Assembly (NCBI GenBank): GCA_038503035.1
Contig: JAVSML010025175.1
Location: forward strand, 248,001-312,000
Direction: 5' to 3'
Length of the DNA stretch: 64,000 nt
Origin: Crocodylus rhombifer
Taxonomy: Eukaryota > Chordata > Crocodylia > Crocodylidae
In this document: in pieces, positions 25,538 through 36,987 of the stretch
Layout: every line of letters begins with the position of its first letter
Numbering within the stretch: position 1 is the stretch's first letter
Position numbers and translations under genes: made by a program
Notes under the pieces: model-generated
The model's database searches: none
What the model saw: the letters and a program-made list of their open reading frames with translations, nothing else
What the model was told of the DNA's origin: nothing

Positions 25538-25577
25538 ACTACGAGTGTTTGTGTAGAGGCATTTGAGGCCTCGACTT

Positions 25578-26699
25578 TACCTCGACTTTAGCACAACTTT
25601 TGCTACAGTTTCCCACACCATTCTTGCAAGCAATCTGAGGAACTATGGATTGGATGAATGGACAGAAAGGTGGACAGAAAGCTGGCTGGATTGTCAGGGT
25701 CAATTAGTAGTAATCAATGGGTCAATTAGTAGTAATCAATGATTCAATGTCTAGCTGACAGCTGATACCAAATTGAGTGCCCTAGGGGTGGTCCTGGGCC
25801 CGGTTTTGTTCAGTATCTTCATTAATGATCTGGAAGATGGGATGGAGTGCACCCTCAGCAAGTTCGTGAAGGACACCAACCTGGGAGGTGTAGTAGATAC
25901 ACTGGAGGGTAGGGCTAGGATTCAGAATGACCTAGACAAATTGGAGGATTGGGTCAAAAGAAATCTCATGAAGTTCAACAAAGACAAGTGCAAAGGTCTG
26001 CACTTAGGGTGAAAGAATCGCATGCACTGCTATAGCCTGGGGACTGACTAGATAAGCAGCAGCTCTCCAGAAAAGGACCTGGGGGTTACAGTGGACAATA
26101 AGATGGATATGAGTCAGCAGCGTGCCCTTGTTGCCATGAAGGCTAATAGCATACTGGGCTGCATTAGTAGGAGCATTACCAGCAGATCAAGGGAAGTAAT
26201 TATTCCCTTCTATTCTGCACTGGTGAGGCCACATCTGGAGTACTATGTCCAGTTTTGGGGCCCCCCACTATGGAAAGGATGTGGACAAGTTGAAGAGATT
26301 CCAGTGGAGAGCAAGAGACATCATTCAGGGGCTGGGGCACATGACTTATGAGGAAAAGCTGAGGGAACTGGGTTTATTTGGTTTGGAGAAGAGCAGACTG
26401 AGTGGGGATTTGACAGCAGCCTTTAACTGGAAGGGTGGTTCCAAAGAGGATGGAGCTAGACTGTTCTCAGTGATGACAGATGACAGAACAAGGAGCAATG
26501 GTCTCAAATTGTAGCAAGGGAAGTTTAGGTTAGATATTAGGAAAAACTCTCTGAGAGCGTGGTGAAGCACTGGAACAGGTTACCCAAAGAGGTGGCGGAA
26601 TCTCCATCCTTGGAAGTTTTTAAGGCCCATTTTGATCTAGTTGGGGATGGTCCTGCTTTGAGCAGGGGGTTGGGCTTAACGTTCTATGATTCTATGAAA
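25578..26699 (+). mobile_element. Old CR1 LINE, 3' portion
   Basis: It resumes the interrupted RT with LDFSTTFATVSHTILASNL and goes on to [17 protein letters not shown] (25773-26012), SNxLGCISRSITSRSREVI (26091-26351) and EEKLRELGLFGLEKSRL (26245-26514), ending in WNRLPKEVAESPSLEVFK and a 3' UTR with GTTCTATGATTCTATGAAA. The RT motif C reads FVKDTN instead of FADDTK, so the catalytic site is lost. A 21-22 base direct tandem duplication (GTCAATTAGTAGTAATCAATG) sits at about 25699-25741. Confidence 0.93.
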
Positions 26700-28496
26700 C
26701 GTGATCAATCGCAGTACCCTAATAGCACAGTCGTCAGGCCAAATACAATCAAATCTCAGTCTAATCTTTCTTTTCAGTCTTCTTAAAGAATCCCATAATC
26801 AGCATAAAGAACTAAAGATTTCCACATTTAAATTTATTATTCCTTGCTCCAATAAACACATTTCTCCAGAGTCTGCGTCTCACACACTGAATGCAGTATG
26901 TCAGTATAAAAGTGGCCTAATGAAATGAAGACTCACGTCCAGAAATTCTGATTTTCTGATAGTGGTTATGCTGATCTCTGATGGAACTGTTTATTTCATT
27001 GCAGGTGTTATTAACTGACATCACTAGGAGAAGAGAAATGGTCCCCAAAGTGATAAACAGATCCACAAAAACAAATGATGAAATCAAGCTTTAACTGACA
27101 GTATTATACCTTTCTTTTTTTATGCTACCGAGTCTGCATCTATGGCTGAAAAATAAAGGTCCATGACACTCATGAGGGACTGACATCTCAGCAAGTACAA
27201 AAATAAAAAAGGAACTCACAAATCTGGAAAAAACCAAAACAAGGAGGCATGTGCATCTACATATATGGATATTCTTGTTTGTTCTACTTGGCTGATGCTG
27301 TCACTAACAGTAAGTACTGAGAGAGAAAGAGAGAGAGATTCTCATCAACCATGAACCAACTGTTACCAGTAGGAACCTATTTCAGAATTCACAGCTGTGC
27401 CAATAGTGACTGAGTAATTACCGTCTTGAGGCTATTTATTTGATGATCTACACGACAGTGGATTTCCAATCTGGTAGATGTGTTCCCTGGCAGATGTATG
27501 CTCAGTCACAAAATTCATCTCCATAACTGGCATCTTCTACTGAGAAACAGAAGAGCCAGAGACGTGGTTCCTCCAGACCTCCTGTCAGAGGACTGGAAAG
27601 AAGAGCTGGTATTAATTTGTCTTAATGTAGAGCACATCCTGCTACTCATCTCAAATATGGATAAGTGTCTGCCATGCATCTCTAACAGAAGATGCCCTTA
27701 AGAACTGACTTCACCCCTGGACAGGGTGCAGTGCAAGGCATAAGCAGCATTTAACACCATCTTCCTTAAGAAACAAGTGAAATTCTGGCCCCAATAAAAT
27801 CAAGGAAGGTTTTCACAGGAGCCAGGATTTCCCCCCTCAAGTTCAAGTGGTACTTTTGACCCTTGGCAGAAGGGTCCTTTTTAATGTAAGGGTCAACCAT
27901 GGAGTCGTCCATACAAGCGATGCACCCATTAGGGTTAGTAAACCCCAATTTTGTACTTCTTACTCAGCCAAAATTAGTGAGTTTGTCTGCACAAAGGCTT
28001 CAGGACTGGGTTTAGCTGCAGCCTGGTCTGAATGTGCACAGCAGAATCCATTCCAAAGCTTGCATGCACTGATCAGACATTGGCTGCAAGTAATAACTTC
28101 TGCCTGATGAAAATTATTTCTTCTAATGCACTTGCTGGACTCACACTATGGTAATCCTGTTGCAAGAGCGAACTTGAAAAAGTCTTTTAAAAATTTCTCT
28201 CAATCAGATATCTCAAAGGCAGAGGACTCCCATCACAATAATGCGTATGTTTCCAAATCTGGAAGGGTCCTCTCTTCCTTTGCAGTAAGTGCTGATTTAC
28301 ACCAAGTGAGGATCAGGTCCCATATTCATTGCATCATTACATGACTCCATTAACCTAAAAACAGAGTAATAATGAAACTTCTCTGACACCTACAGGTTTG
28401 CCAAATGGTGTATGCCCAGCAAGTTATAGTCAATCCCCTGTGCATCCTCATAATCCTGCTTCAAGAAAGTAAGATGGAGAGGCAAGGCAAATACAC
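26700..28496. other. Spacer between CR1 and SLC4A4 3' end
   Basis: No exon or named transposon seen. A (GA)n stretch lies near 27321-27339. Some of it may be transcribed if polyadenylation is more distal than 28497. Confidence 0.5.
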
Positions 28497-28516
28497 CAAT
28501 AAATGCATAAAGTTAC

Positions 28517-28522
28517 TTTATT
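28517..28522 (-). terminator. Predicted polyadenylation signal AATAAA
   Basis: On the minus strand the context is GAAAATAAAGT, and about 25-40 bases further on there is a GT-rich stretch (TTGGTGTATTTGCC) of the kind found after cleavage sites. Cleavage would fall near 28497. Competing hexamers exist upstream, so this is a best guess for the distal site. Confidence 0.45.
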
Positions 28523-29990
28523 TTCAGTATACATTTAATTTTGAAAAATATAAATGCTAAAATATCTCATCATCTTCATCTTTTGATTCCATAAAAGTCA
28601 CAATAGAAAGCTTCATAAAACTGTAAAACACTATCATGTTATAAGGAATTTCAGGTTTTATATTACTGGAAAAATCATTTATATATTGAAATGTTTCTTC
28701 TTTTTTTCATTTTGTTCCACCATCTTGATCTACTTCATTTAAAAATAAGTCTTTATTCTTTCCTCCAAAGCAAATACAGACTCAAGAGAATTAAAAATAA
28801 TAATAAAAGTATCTGAAAGTGCATGTTGATTCTGAAAAAAACAGAACAGATGCATCTCAGCCATAGGAATGGCTACCAAAATGACAGAGGCAGACATCAA
28901 CATTCACACATTGTAGGTCTGGGATAAAGTTTTCTACAGTGTGTTATTTTTTAAAGTTTCATTGGATGACAATAGCCCTGAGTAAACCTCACTTTGCAAT
29001 ATTTGTATGGAAAACTGCTTTTAGCAGCTTACATCTTTAAAAGGTTCTCACTGTCTTCAAAAGACTTAGAAGTACACCCTGAGAACCCAGATGATGAGCT
29101 CAACTCTGCCCTCTTCCCTCCCACAATGTCCCAGTTCTGGGAAGGCTGGGGATGGGGAGGAAGCTGGGCCCATAATTGAAGGGCTAGCCTGGAACCTTGA
29201 AGATACAGGTTCAGTCCCCTGCCCCGCTACTGCTATCTTAAGTGACTTTCAGCAAGTCACTTATCCACTAATCCATGGGAGGAACATGCTCATTGCAGGC
29301 TTCTCAAAATAACTTGTAACCTGCAATTTCCCTGACCCCTACATTACATGGGTGCAATGATCACAAATTAATATCACAAATCTGAAAGAATGCAATGAAA
29401 CTGTTTCACGTGACCGTAGATGAGCCAAGTTTGTTAAAGGGCCATTTTACTGCACTTAGCCTTTTGGTGCTGACAGGTTTTTTAAAAAAATAAAGTAATC
29501 AAAACTTTTAGCAAAGGGCTAAAGCCATGGAAATTTGAAAAGACAAATGTCACACTCATGCCATCAAAGAGTTAAATGATTTTACATGGAAAAATAAAGA
29601 AATCTTTGTCCCATCCCTGTACAATGCTACCTTCTGTACAACAGTTCAGTCTGTTTTTTGAAAAAGAAAGATATAGATCAGCAGTCAATACATTTCAAGT
29701 ACATTTAACATGGTTTAAAAGTGGAAGACCTTGTTGTCTGGAGATTGATCACCAGGTAATAGCAGATGAAAAGATTTAAAGAGAAAGAGAGAGAGAAGGA
29801 GAGAGAGGAGCACCCTGCCTTTTGAGTAAACTGTAAGCAAGTCTTACTCTCTATTCTTTAAGTGCTTTCTAGGGAAATCTGCTCGCTATCCACACTGATT
29901 ACTTTAGGTCAGTCCTTCCTCAGCATGCACGTTTCTCTTGGTAGAACTGAACAGCATGGACAAAACCAGAAAACAAAAACCTACACAGAG

Positions 29991-30173
29991 GGCATGTCTA
30001 CACGACACATTGAGTGTGCAGTAGCTGAAAAACACTGCGTAGTAGCACTACACAGCACAGTGCTAGTACGCTACCGTAGCGCCACTTAAACTCTGGTTAC
30101 TGCTACTTGCTAATACAAGTACTAAATAAATGCGCAGTAGTGATTGCACAGTAGCATCTCATGTAGATGTGCC
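29991..30173. mobile_element. MITE-like element in the SLC4A4 3' UTR
   Basis: The 183-base element has imperfect inverted ends (GGCATGTCTACACG and, read from the other end, GGCACATCTACATG). Both sides are flanked by the same 5 bases, CAGAG (29986-29990 and 30174-30178), which look like a target-site duplication. The interior is rich in repeated GTAGTAGCAC-like words. No transposase is present. The superfamily is not assigned. Confidence 0.7.
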
Positions 30174-31760
30174 CAGAGGACATGGTACTTGGATCTTTTG
30201 TTTCATGTTGCAGTGGGCAGTGATTCTTTTTTTTTTTTAACAAAGGAATGAAAACAGTCTTGTATGTCTCTTATTGATTTAACATTGCACAACCAGCTAT
30301 ACAGCACAACCCTGATTATACATCCTCCAGTTAACCGAAACAGTCAGCTTAGGCCTCACACACCCTGCTTTCTAGGAACCCTGAATATTTCAGATGTCTC
30401 CTACACTTCTCTGAAAGCAAGACTGGACTATTTACAGTAAGGTCATCTGTCAAAGCAGCAAGCAGAAGAGGCTGTATTCCCTTCCCCTTGTTACTATCAC
30501 TGACTTCTATCCCTTTGTCACCAACAGTGAATGCAATTTTTGTTCTATTTAACCGGGAGTGTAGATCCCCTGATACTGAGCTGGAATGATGCAAGAAAAA
30601 AAAAATACATACCAGCTGATGAATGCGTGTTGGGATGCACACTATTGTATCTGATAGTTAAATTCCCCAACTTTCTAACTTTAATATTGTTGCAGGAATA
30701 CTGCAGCTCTCAAATATAGCAGCATCAATAGCTAAAGATAAAAGGACAGATTCTGGGCTGGCGTATCTCAGTGCACCTCTACCCTGCTCATGGTCCCTAG
30801 CTAGGACCCCATTACTATTACACTGGTATATATGGTTGCCATCTTCCAATCCAGCATTTTATTTAGAAGTAACATTTCCAGAGACTCCTACAGCATATCT
30901 GAAAAAGTGCGAAAACAATCTACCAATATCCTGCCCCTGTGACTGCTGGTATAGCTCTTGTCGGGGATCTGAAACTAACATTTAGCAGATGAGTTCTCAG
31001 CATCATCATGAAATACCTAATCCTTTATTTTAAATTATGTTAATTACGGCTTTGCTGGCCAGTAATCCATAGCATCATGCTTAGTTCATGAAAAAAAAAT
31101 TAAACTGACCCAAGTATTAAGCATTATAAAGTAGTTTCTGTGTGCATATCATTTTTTAAAATACAGCCAGTATCCAACATTCGTCTAGACCAAATGTCGG
31201 CTAAAACCAATGGAAATGAACCCGTTGCTTCAGCGAGCTTCAGATCAGAAACATCCTGCTTCACTGCTGCCAATGGGAGTTTTATCACTGATTTCAATGC
31301 ACCAGGATCAAGCCCATAAATAGCTGCACACTAACATACTGTTGATGGGAACCCATGCTGAAGTGGGTTGTAGCTACTGTAAAAGCATTTGACTGCTACG
31401 GAGGTAAAAAGAATAAGGGGCCAGATTTTCCCCCTTCGTTTTTATTCAGATACAGGGAATATGACCAAAAAGCAAGTAAAACTCTAGTAGTACCAATGAC
31501 CTTGCTTCATGAGCCATATATCTTCCACTATCTCCACCCCATTGCAAAGATGCTCTGTGGGGATGAGGTAACAGCTGCTCTCTGCTGTAAATTATTTTTT
31601 CTAGGTAAAGGACTAATTTTGCCTTGAACACCTGCTGCGTTTCTTATACCCACCGTAGGTACAAGGTAACATTTTCAAACACTTTGCAGTTGAAGCATAT
31701 GTATACATTTCCTTGCAGTGCCCAATGTTCAAAATATTGGAGTTTATTTTTGTATTTTAT

Positions 31761-32193
31761 ACACACACACACACACACACACACACAGATATAGGAAAGA
31801 ATAAAGGAAATCTGAATTGCAAGGTCATATTTGCTTGCTTTATTTAAAACAAAAACTGTGTGTGTGTGTGTGGTGTGAGACAGAGGGGGAGAGAGAGGGA
31901 GAGAAAGAGGAAGAGGGAGAAGGTGAGAGAGAGGGTGCCTACTGTATCATCTGCCAAAGATGCATTCTAAATGATGGAATAAAGCAGTAAGAACATATGG
32001 TGAGCTCTGTACACACTAGTGAACAGGTCAGGGAGTGTAGTATATGTACCCACATTCAGCAGGTAGACCTTCAAGACTTGCTGGTAGCTTTGTCAGAGTA
32101 GGGGCTGTAAATGTATATCCAGGTAGGCAAATGTGAGACATCATCTCCTTAACCACAGCATCATCACTCTGCATTATATGCAAGCATGCTCAG

Positions 32194-32233
<40 letters not shown>
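31761..32233. repeat. Cluster of dinucleotide microsatellites
   Basis: Three simple repeats lie close together: (AC)n near 31761-31789, (TG)n near 31857-31872 followed by a GA-rich tract to about 31935, and a longer (CA)n at about 32197-32233. All fall in the probable 3' UTR of SLC4A4, so on the transcript they are (GU)n, (CA)n with a CU-rich tract, and (UG)n. Confidence 0.85.
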
Positions 32234-33333
32234 CGGTGTCTGTAAAGAAAATAATTCTAACAATATTGCATAGGAAATCAATAAAATGAATACAATCAGA
32301 ATCTGTCCACTGACACAGTTAACCAGTCACTACTTCAGTTATTGCCATTACATTTAAGACTCTTTCTAAATCACGAGTGTTAAGATACAACCTGTCTCCT
32401 TCACAGTAATGTTAGATTTTAAAAAAACAACTAAGAAAACAGATGCTTCAGAAAGATATTAATAAAAGTGATCCCGCCCTATGCCATGCCCTGGAGATAG
32501 TGTGGTTTTTTTTCTTTTTTTTTGTAAAAATCACATTATATGGTACAATACATTTTTACAGAAAGCCTGGCATCTAGAAATAAGAGGTAGAACTACTCAA
32601 AACTATATGTTTCCTGCTGCAGGAAAAAATTCATTTTTTTACAGTAATTAAAAAAAGGTTAAAAAAATTGACAAAAAAGTTGCAGGTTAGGCCCCCATAA
32701 TTTAAACAAAATAATCTAGGAAAATAACACTCTTCAATGTACCTGACAGATTAAGTCCAGTAAAGTGTTAAAAAAAAGTTGCATAGGAAAGGGACATTTC
32801 AAAACACATGCTACAATGATGGCAATAGTTCGTCTGTTCCGATAGTGAAGTACCTTTTAAGTTTTCCTTCTCTTGATACTACAAATATAGGCTTTAAGAA
32901 CAAGTTAGTGTAGCAGCACTTTCCAGTAGTGTACAGCTGTGTAGTAAAGACATTGAATTAGCCTGGAGGTCAGTTTTGTTCTGCTAGACAGAAAAAATAA
33001 AATAAAAACACTGATTCACAACTAAAATAATGTCAGTTCCTCTGACATTTAAGAAAGGTATTATAATATATCCGTAAATAATTCTGCCCTCTGCTTAAGA
33101 AATGAGAGATATGTGCACACATGTCTGAGTGACAGAGAAGGCAAAAATTAAGTGTTGGTCAAAGTGGAAAAGTGGATGGAGCTGAAATAAAGATACTCAG
33201 CAGAGAGAGGGACTGGCAGAGGCAGAGGTGCCACTGTGTGTCAGGTTTACCAATGCAGGAGGGATGCAGAGAGCATTTTTACATTTGGCTACTGACAAAA
33301 GAAATAAGGTAGACGTTTAACAAACAAAACAAA

Positions 33334-33439
33334 TTACAAAGTAGTTTCTGTTCCCTTGCTCCTCCAGAAATAACCATTGTCTTCAGGCTCAAGTTCTATT
33401 CTAATTTGAGGCACAACTTTCACTGGAGTATGTGGAGGG
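33334..33439 (-). CDS. SLC4A4: SLC4A4 last exon, NBCe1-C C terminus with PDZ ligand ETTL
   Basis: A GCATTTAG acceptor is followed by 106 coding bases that complete the split serine and read PPHTPVKVVPQIRIELEPED then NGYFWRSKGTETTL, ending in TAA at 33336-33334. It matches the NBCe1-C tail, whose ETTL end is a class I PDZ-binding motif. Together with the preceding exon it gives the 61-residue C-type tail. In A/B transcripts the same exon would be wholly 3' UTR. No open reading frame of useful size marks it; it was found by expecting the C isoform. Confidence 0.94.
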
Positions 33440-33957
33440 CTAAATGCAAAAACAAAAACAAACAAACAAAAAACAGAAGTTATAAAAACACATACAGAAT
33501 TTCTACTTCCTCATTAGCCCACAGTAGCTGATGCTTTTAAAATGCTCTTTCTCCCAACTCCTTTAAACAATATCACTTCTGAATTGTTAGTGCATGTAGG
33601 TAACTCTATAAGCATATATCAGAATAAAGGTTTCTACAATGGGACTACTATTCAAGCCTCATTCAACTCATGCAAGTATAAAGCAAAATTCAGGAATATG
33701 CAGTCATGCACATACTAAACATGAATATAGCAAATAACCCAAATGCCCAGTGGTGATAGGCACTTAAAGTCTGTGGGACCTATTACTAACACACAAACTC
33801 TAATTTAATGGCTTGCTCAAAGGCCTGCTGAAATCAGCAGAAAAAATACCACTGAATTCAGCTGGCTGTGGAACAAGTCCTAAGACCACACTAAACACAC
33901 AAAACACCCCATTTATGCACACTATGTGCATAAATAACAGGCTGTGTAACCACTTAC
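33440..33957 (-). other. SLC4A4 last intron (518 bases)
   Basis: A short intron with GTAAGT and GCATTTAG ends separates the two exons of the C-type tail. An A-rich CAAACAAACAAAC stretch lies close to the acceptor side. I see no other structure. Confidence 0.85.
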
Positions 33958-34037
33958 CTTGGCATAGTGTGTGACTGAAGAAAAGGAATTTTTTCAGCAT
34001 GACGTATGGCGCTCAAGGAATGTTGGTGATTTTTCTC
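33958..34037 (-). CDS. SLC4A4: SLC4A4 penultimate exon, NBCe1-C reading frame
   Basis: If the 97-base exon is skipped, the upstream exon joins in phase 0 to this 80-base exon, which reads EKNHQHSLSAIRHAEKIP then FLQSHTMP, plus two bases of a serine codon. The frame is open through the whole exon to a GTAAGT donor at 33957. The human NBCe1-C tail begins EKNHQHSL and has the same length, so the second frame is under coding constraint. The overlap with the A/B frame is real dual coding over 44 bases. Confidence 0.93.
33994..34037 (-). CDS. SLC4A4: SLC4A4 penultimate exon, A/B reading frame with stop
   Basis: After the acceptor CTCAAACAG the exon, joined to the 97-base exon, reads (R)EKSPTFLERHTSC followed by TGA at 33996-33994. 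This is the NBCe1-A/B C-terminal end; with the preceding exon it gives the expected 46-residue tail. The exon itself continues to 33958, where a GTAAGT donor lies only 36 bases past the stop, so a downstream junction would not be expected to trigger nonsense-mediated decay under the 50-55 base rule. The same bases are read in another frame in the C isoform. Confidence 0.95.
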
Positions 34038-36890
34038 CTGTTTGAGGAGGGGTAAAAAGTCTCAAATCAGAGCATGCAACTTTTGTGACATTACCCAGCA
34101 CAACTCCCGTTTGTCTAAGAAAGCCCGAAGAACCCGACCATTGTTTATACCAATGTTTTCCTTCCATATGAATTTCAGACACTGAATTAAAGTATTAATT
34201 TAATGTCTATTCAATTAGTTAAAACTAGTTCCTCTGTCACCAACACAATACAAAAGTCTGCATCCAGAAAATAGGCCTCCATGAATGCAAACATGTAACT
34301 GAGTATGCAAAAGTTGGCACTTAGGCAGCTAACATTCTGACAAACCAAATCTAGCATGAAAATGTCTGGACTCTATTATATCTAGTGATCTGATCAAAGG
34401 ATTAGGGATTGGGGCCAACAAATTCTAATCCTTGAAATAGAGACTCCTCCTTTGCTTCAAGCATATCGTCTCATATCCTCCCTATTTCCTTTCTGTTCAG
34501 TGCATACCTTCCAGCTATCTCCTCATCTACCCTATCAATTCCTCTCTTGCGTGTCCCAGGGCCTTACAGGATGGTAGGTGGCTTGTTGCCATGTGCTTCT
34601 TTCTCCTTTACTGCCCCATGGTGATGAAGAGTAAATTGCATTCATAATAATCAGTAATGTAATTGAGTGGGGGTGACTGGGGCAGCAGCAGCCCCAGTTG
34701 AAAAAAACCTGAGTAGTGTAGATGATGTTTTACATTTTGATTTAAAAATAGTGTTAATCCATTCCACAGGCCAACTGGATAAAAGATGAATTAGATATTT
34801 ATAAAACATTTTGAACAAGAAAAAAATAGCACAAACACTGAGGATGATCAGTGTTATACTTTGGTTTCTAAAATATAGCCTGTCTCAGGATGGTACAACA
34901 ATGTTGATGGATTCCAACTCCTCTTTCAAGCACCAGGTACCTGAAAATGTTTTTTGTTTTGGGGTTTGTTTGTTTTTTAATGTTTGCCTTGCCTCTAAAT
35001 AAAAAAAATCCATTTTCATTTAAAAAATTCCCTAAATATATTTATTTCAATACCATTATCTTAAGTTTTAATGATTCACTACCATATGATTAAAACACAT
35101 TCCAATATATAGATTTGTTAAGATGGTATCAGCAGGCAACATGACATGGCATCAGGTCTGAGAGCGATTATATTGTTTTTATATGAACAGATACTGCATC
35201 TGGGGTTGAAGTGGGATTTTTAGGCTAAACTTCATAATAAAAATAACCTAAGATAATTCTGTGCTGCTTGATTTCTAGTTGAACTTTCTAATACCATGAC
35301 AGGACAGGAACTAGACAGATCTTATATCTGTTTTATAAGAACAATGTCCAAGTAAAAATTCCTTTTACCTGTCATAGGAGCACCACTTGAATTCAACTGG
35401 AAAAAACTCCATCTATTTTTCATCATTTAAGATATTTATTTATCTATTGGGCTGTTAGGCCATTTGTACAGTGACACAAAAATAATATACTTCAACTATC
35501 CCCTATTGTGATCACAACACTTGAATTTGAATTTCTAGCACTGAGGGCAAAATATTTTCATTAAATTTTGAAAGATCCCTGGAGCCTTTTCTTTCCTTCT
35601 TGGGGAGGGGTTGAGGTTGGGAAGGGAGGAGGAAGAGAGCAAATTAAATGAGATTTTCTATACATTGGCTCTTTTTATTTTCTGTTATGTAAAACACATA
35701 CAATTAATGAGTAATATTTTCAAAAACACATAAGTCCCTTTGAAAGCCAATGGCACTTCAACTCCCAAAATGTTTGTTGCCAGCATCTCAACAATTGTGT
35801 TAATACAACCAATTACACTGGTTCGGTCCAATTCCATTATCACAATACAAAGCGTGTCCATATTTCCTTAGTTTAAAAATGTGGCGCCCTGTTCTCCGGC
35901 ACGCTCATCTCTTTCTGTAGTCTCAGTGGAGCCTGCTGGAGAGCAGGGGGAGAGGACTGAGTTCAGAGTGCAGAGCAGGTACGTGTGGGAGTGACAGTGA
36001 CCATCCATTTTAAACATTGGTTCCAAGTGTCTGGCTGAAAATGGGAGAAAAGCATTCATTTGACAAAGCTGATAGGACGTTCAGGACAGATGTTTAAAAT
36101 GGAACTGTCCAGCAAAATTGAGCTGTATGGTCACCCTAATGCCAAGGCCCATTCATCTCAAGACCCCACAGGCTTCCTGTAGTTTTCAAAAATCCAGCAC
36201 AAATAATATGAGATCTCAAAGCAATTAATCTATGATTCTACAAGTATCAAACAGGTTAGGACAACAGAAGATACAGATGGATATGAATAAAGGTTAAAAT
36301 GGAAAAAAAATTATGGATAAATAGAAATATGGAAAGAGTCACAACAGATGAACATAAAAATGGATCATCTAGGAAGGCAAATATGTTAATATGACATGGC
36401 TGAAATGACCATCACCTTGTCAATTCAATGAAGATCTATGACACCATATCTTTTTATGTACTAGTTTGTTTGTTTGTTTGTTTTGCAACTGTTTGCAAAC
36501 CTAAGGAAACAAACAGTAACAGACAGTGGTGCTGTTTCTACATGCTGCATGCAGTCCACAGCACTAATGACGAGGAGAGAAGTAGATAACAGAGTTAACA
36601 AAAAAGACGGTAACAACCTGAAATAGACTGGATGACTTGAAGGGTTAGAGAAAGCGCGAATGTGAGAGAACTGTTAGCAGCTGGTTATAGGCAGTCAAGC
36701 TGGAGGCATGAGCAACATAAAAGAATAAAAGAGCAAAGAAAAAATCTCATTCATAAACTCGGAGCCCAGAAATTAAAAGAAAGAAAAACGCATAGGACAG
36801 GTTTAAAAGAAGTCATTGACCAGACTGTCTTCTCCTTTCGGTGGTGCAAGTCAGACTCAAGCAGGCATGCAAGAGGTTAGTTCTACTCAC
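34038..36890 (-). other. SLC4A4 intron downstream of the 97-base exon
   Basis: A+T-rich sequence with no recognised transposon and no coding exon. A small TTTG repeat occurs at about 36463-36483. A 72-codon open frame on the plus strand (36662-36880) next to the exon has no family resemblance and looks accidental. Confidence 0.8.
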
Positions 36891-36987
36891 TGTCGGAAGG
36901 TTTGCTATCACTTAGGAAAGGTTCCTGTTCCATGATGTCCATTGGAATTTTAATACTTGGGACTTTTTCTGAGTAAGGGCAGTCAGA
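36891..36987 (-). CDS. SLC4A4: SLC4A4 alternative 97-base exon (NBCe1-A/B tail)
   Basis: The acceptor CTTTCACAG and donor GTGAGT bound exactly 97 bases: 32 codons plus one base. It encodes [18 protein letters not shown] then [14 protein letters not shown]. This is the exon that, in mammals, is included in NBCe1-A and -B and skipped in NBCe1-C. Because 97 is not a multiple of three, skipping shifts the frame of the following exon. The exon is conserved here, with a Q-to-E change near the C terminus relative to the human form I recall. The intron on its 5' side (36988-41359) carries a solo LTR and a hAT element. Confidence 0.96.

Larger units (their letters stand above)
22721..25577 (-). mobile_element. 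CR1 LINE nested in the old CR1 (2.86 kb)
   Basis: Minus orientation. It carries most of ORF2, from the start of the endonuclease (GLKCLYTNTRSMGNKQEEL) to the RT, then a 3' UTR ending ACCCTAGAAACTATGAAACTA. It interrupts the older plus-strand CR1 exactly inside RT motif A: the host reads DII before and YLDFS after the insertion. The longest CR1 in the window, truncated only at the 5' UTR/ORF1 side. Confidence 0.95.
28497..33333 (-). other. SLC4A4: Probable SLC4A4 3' UTR
   Basis: The region after the last stop codon is A+T-rich and carries no coding exon. A length near 4.8 kb fits the long mRNA known for this gene. Inside it are CA/TG repeats, a purine-rich GA tract at about 31880-31935, and a MITE-like insertion at 29991-30173. 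Several other AATAAA hexamers on the minus strand (for example at 31743-31748 and 31024-31029) could serve as alternative ends, so the distal limit is inferred. Confidence 0.6.

Noticed and set aside
1..28496. Exons of the neighbouring gene GC (vitamin D-binding protein) expected downstream of SLC4A4 in other amniotes
   Set aside because: No albumin-family cysteine-pair pattern was seen on either strand; the gene is probably outside the window.
30305..30570. Tigger-like ends (CCTGATTATAC...TTAACCG and TTAACCGGGAG...CCCTGAT)
   Set aside because: Short, degenerate and without a TA duplication that I could place; not enough to support an element.
31743..31748. AATAAA hexamer on the minus strand as the main poly(A) site
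   Set aside because: Possible alternative end, but the downstream context is a CA repeat rather than a clear GT-rich element; the site at 28517 looks better. Not excluded.
31761..32233. Regularly spaced repeats resembling an array
   Set aside because: Plain CA/TG microsatellites, no conserved repeat-spacer structure; a CRISPR array is not expected in vertebrate DNA.
36662..36880. 72-codon basic open frame beside the 97-base exon
   Set aside because: On the strand opposite to SLC4A4, with no family resemblance and no sign of its own promoter or splice sites.
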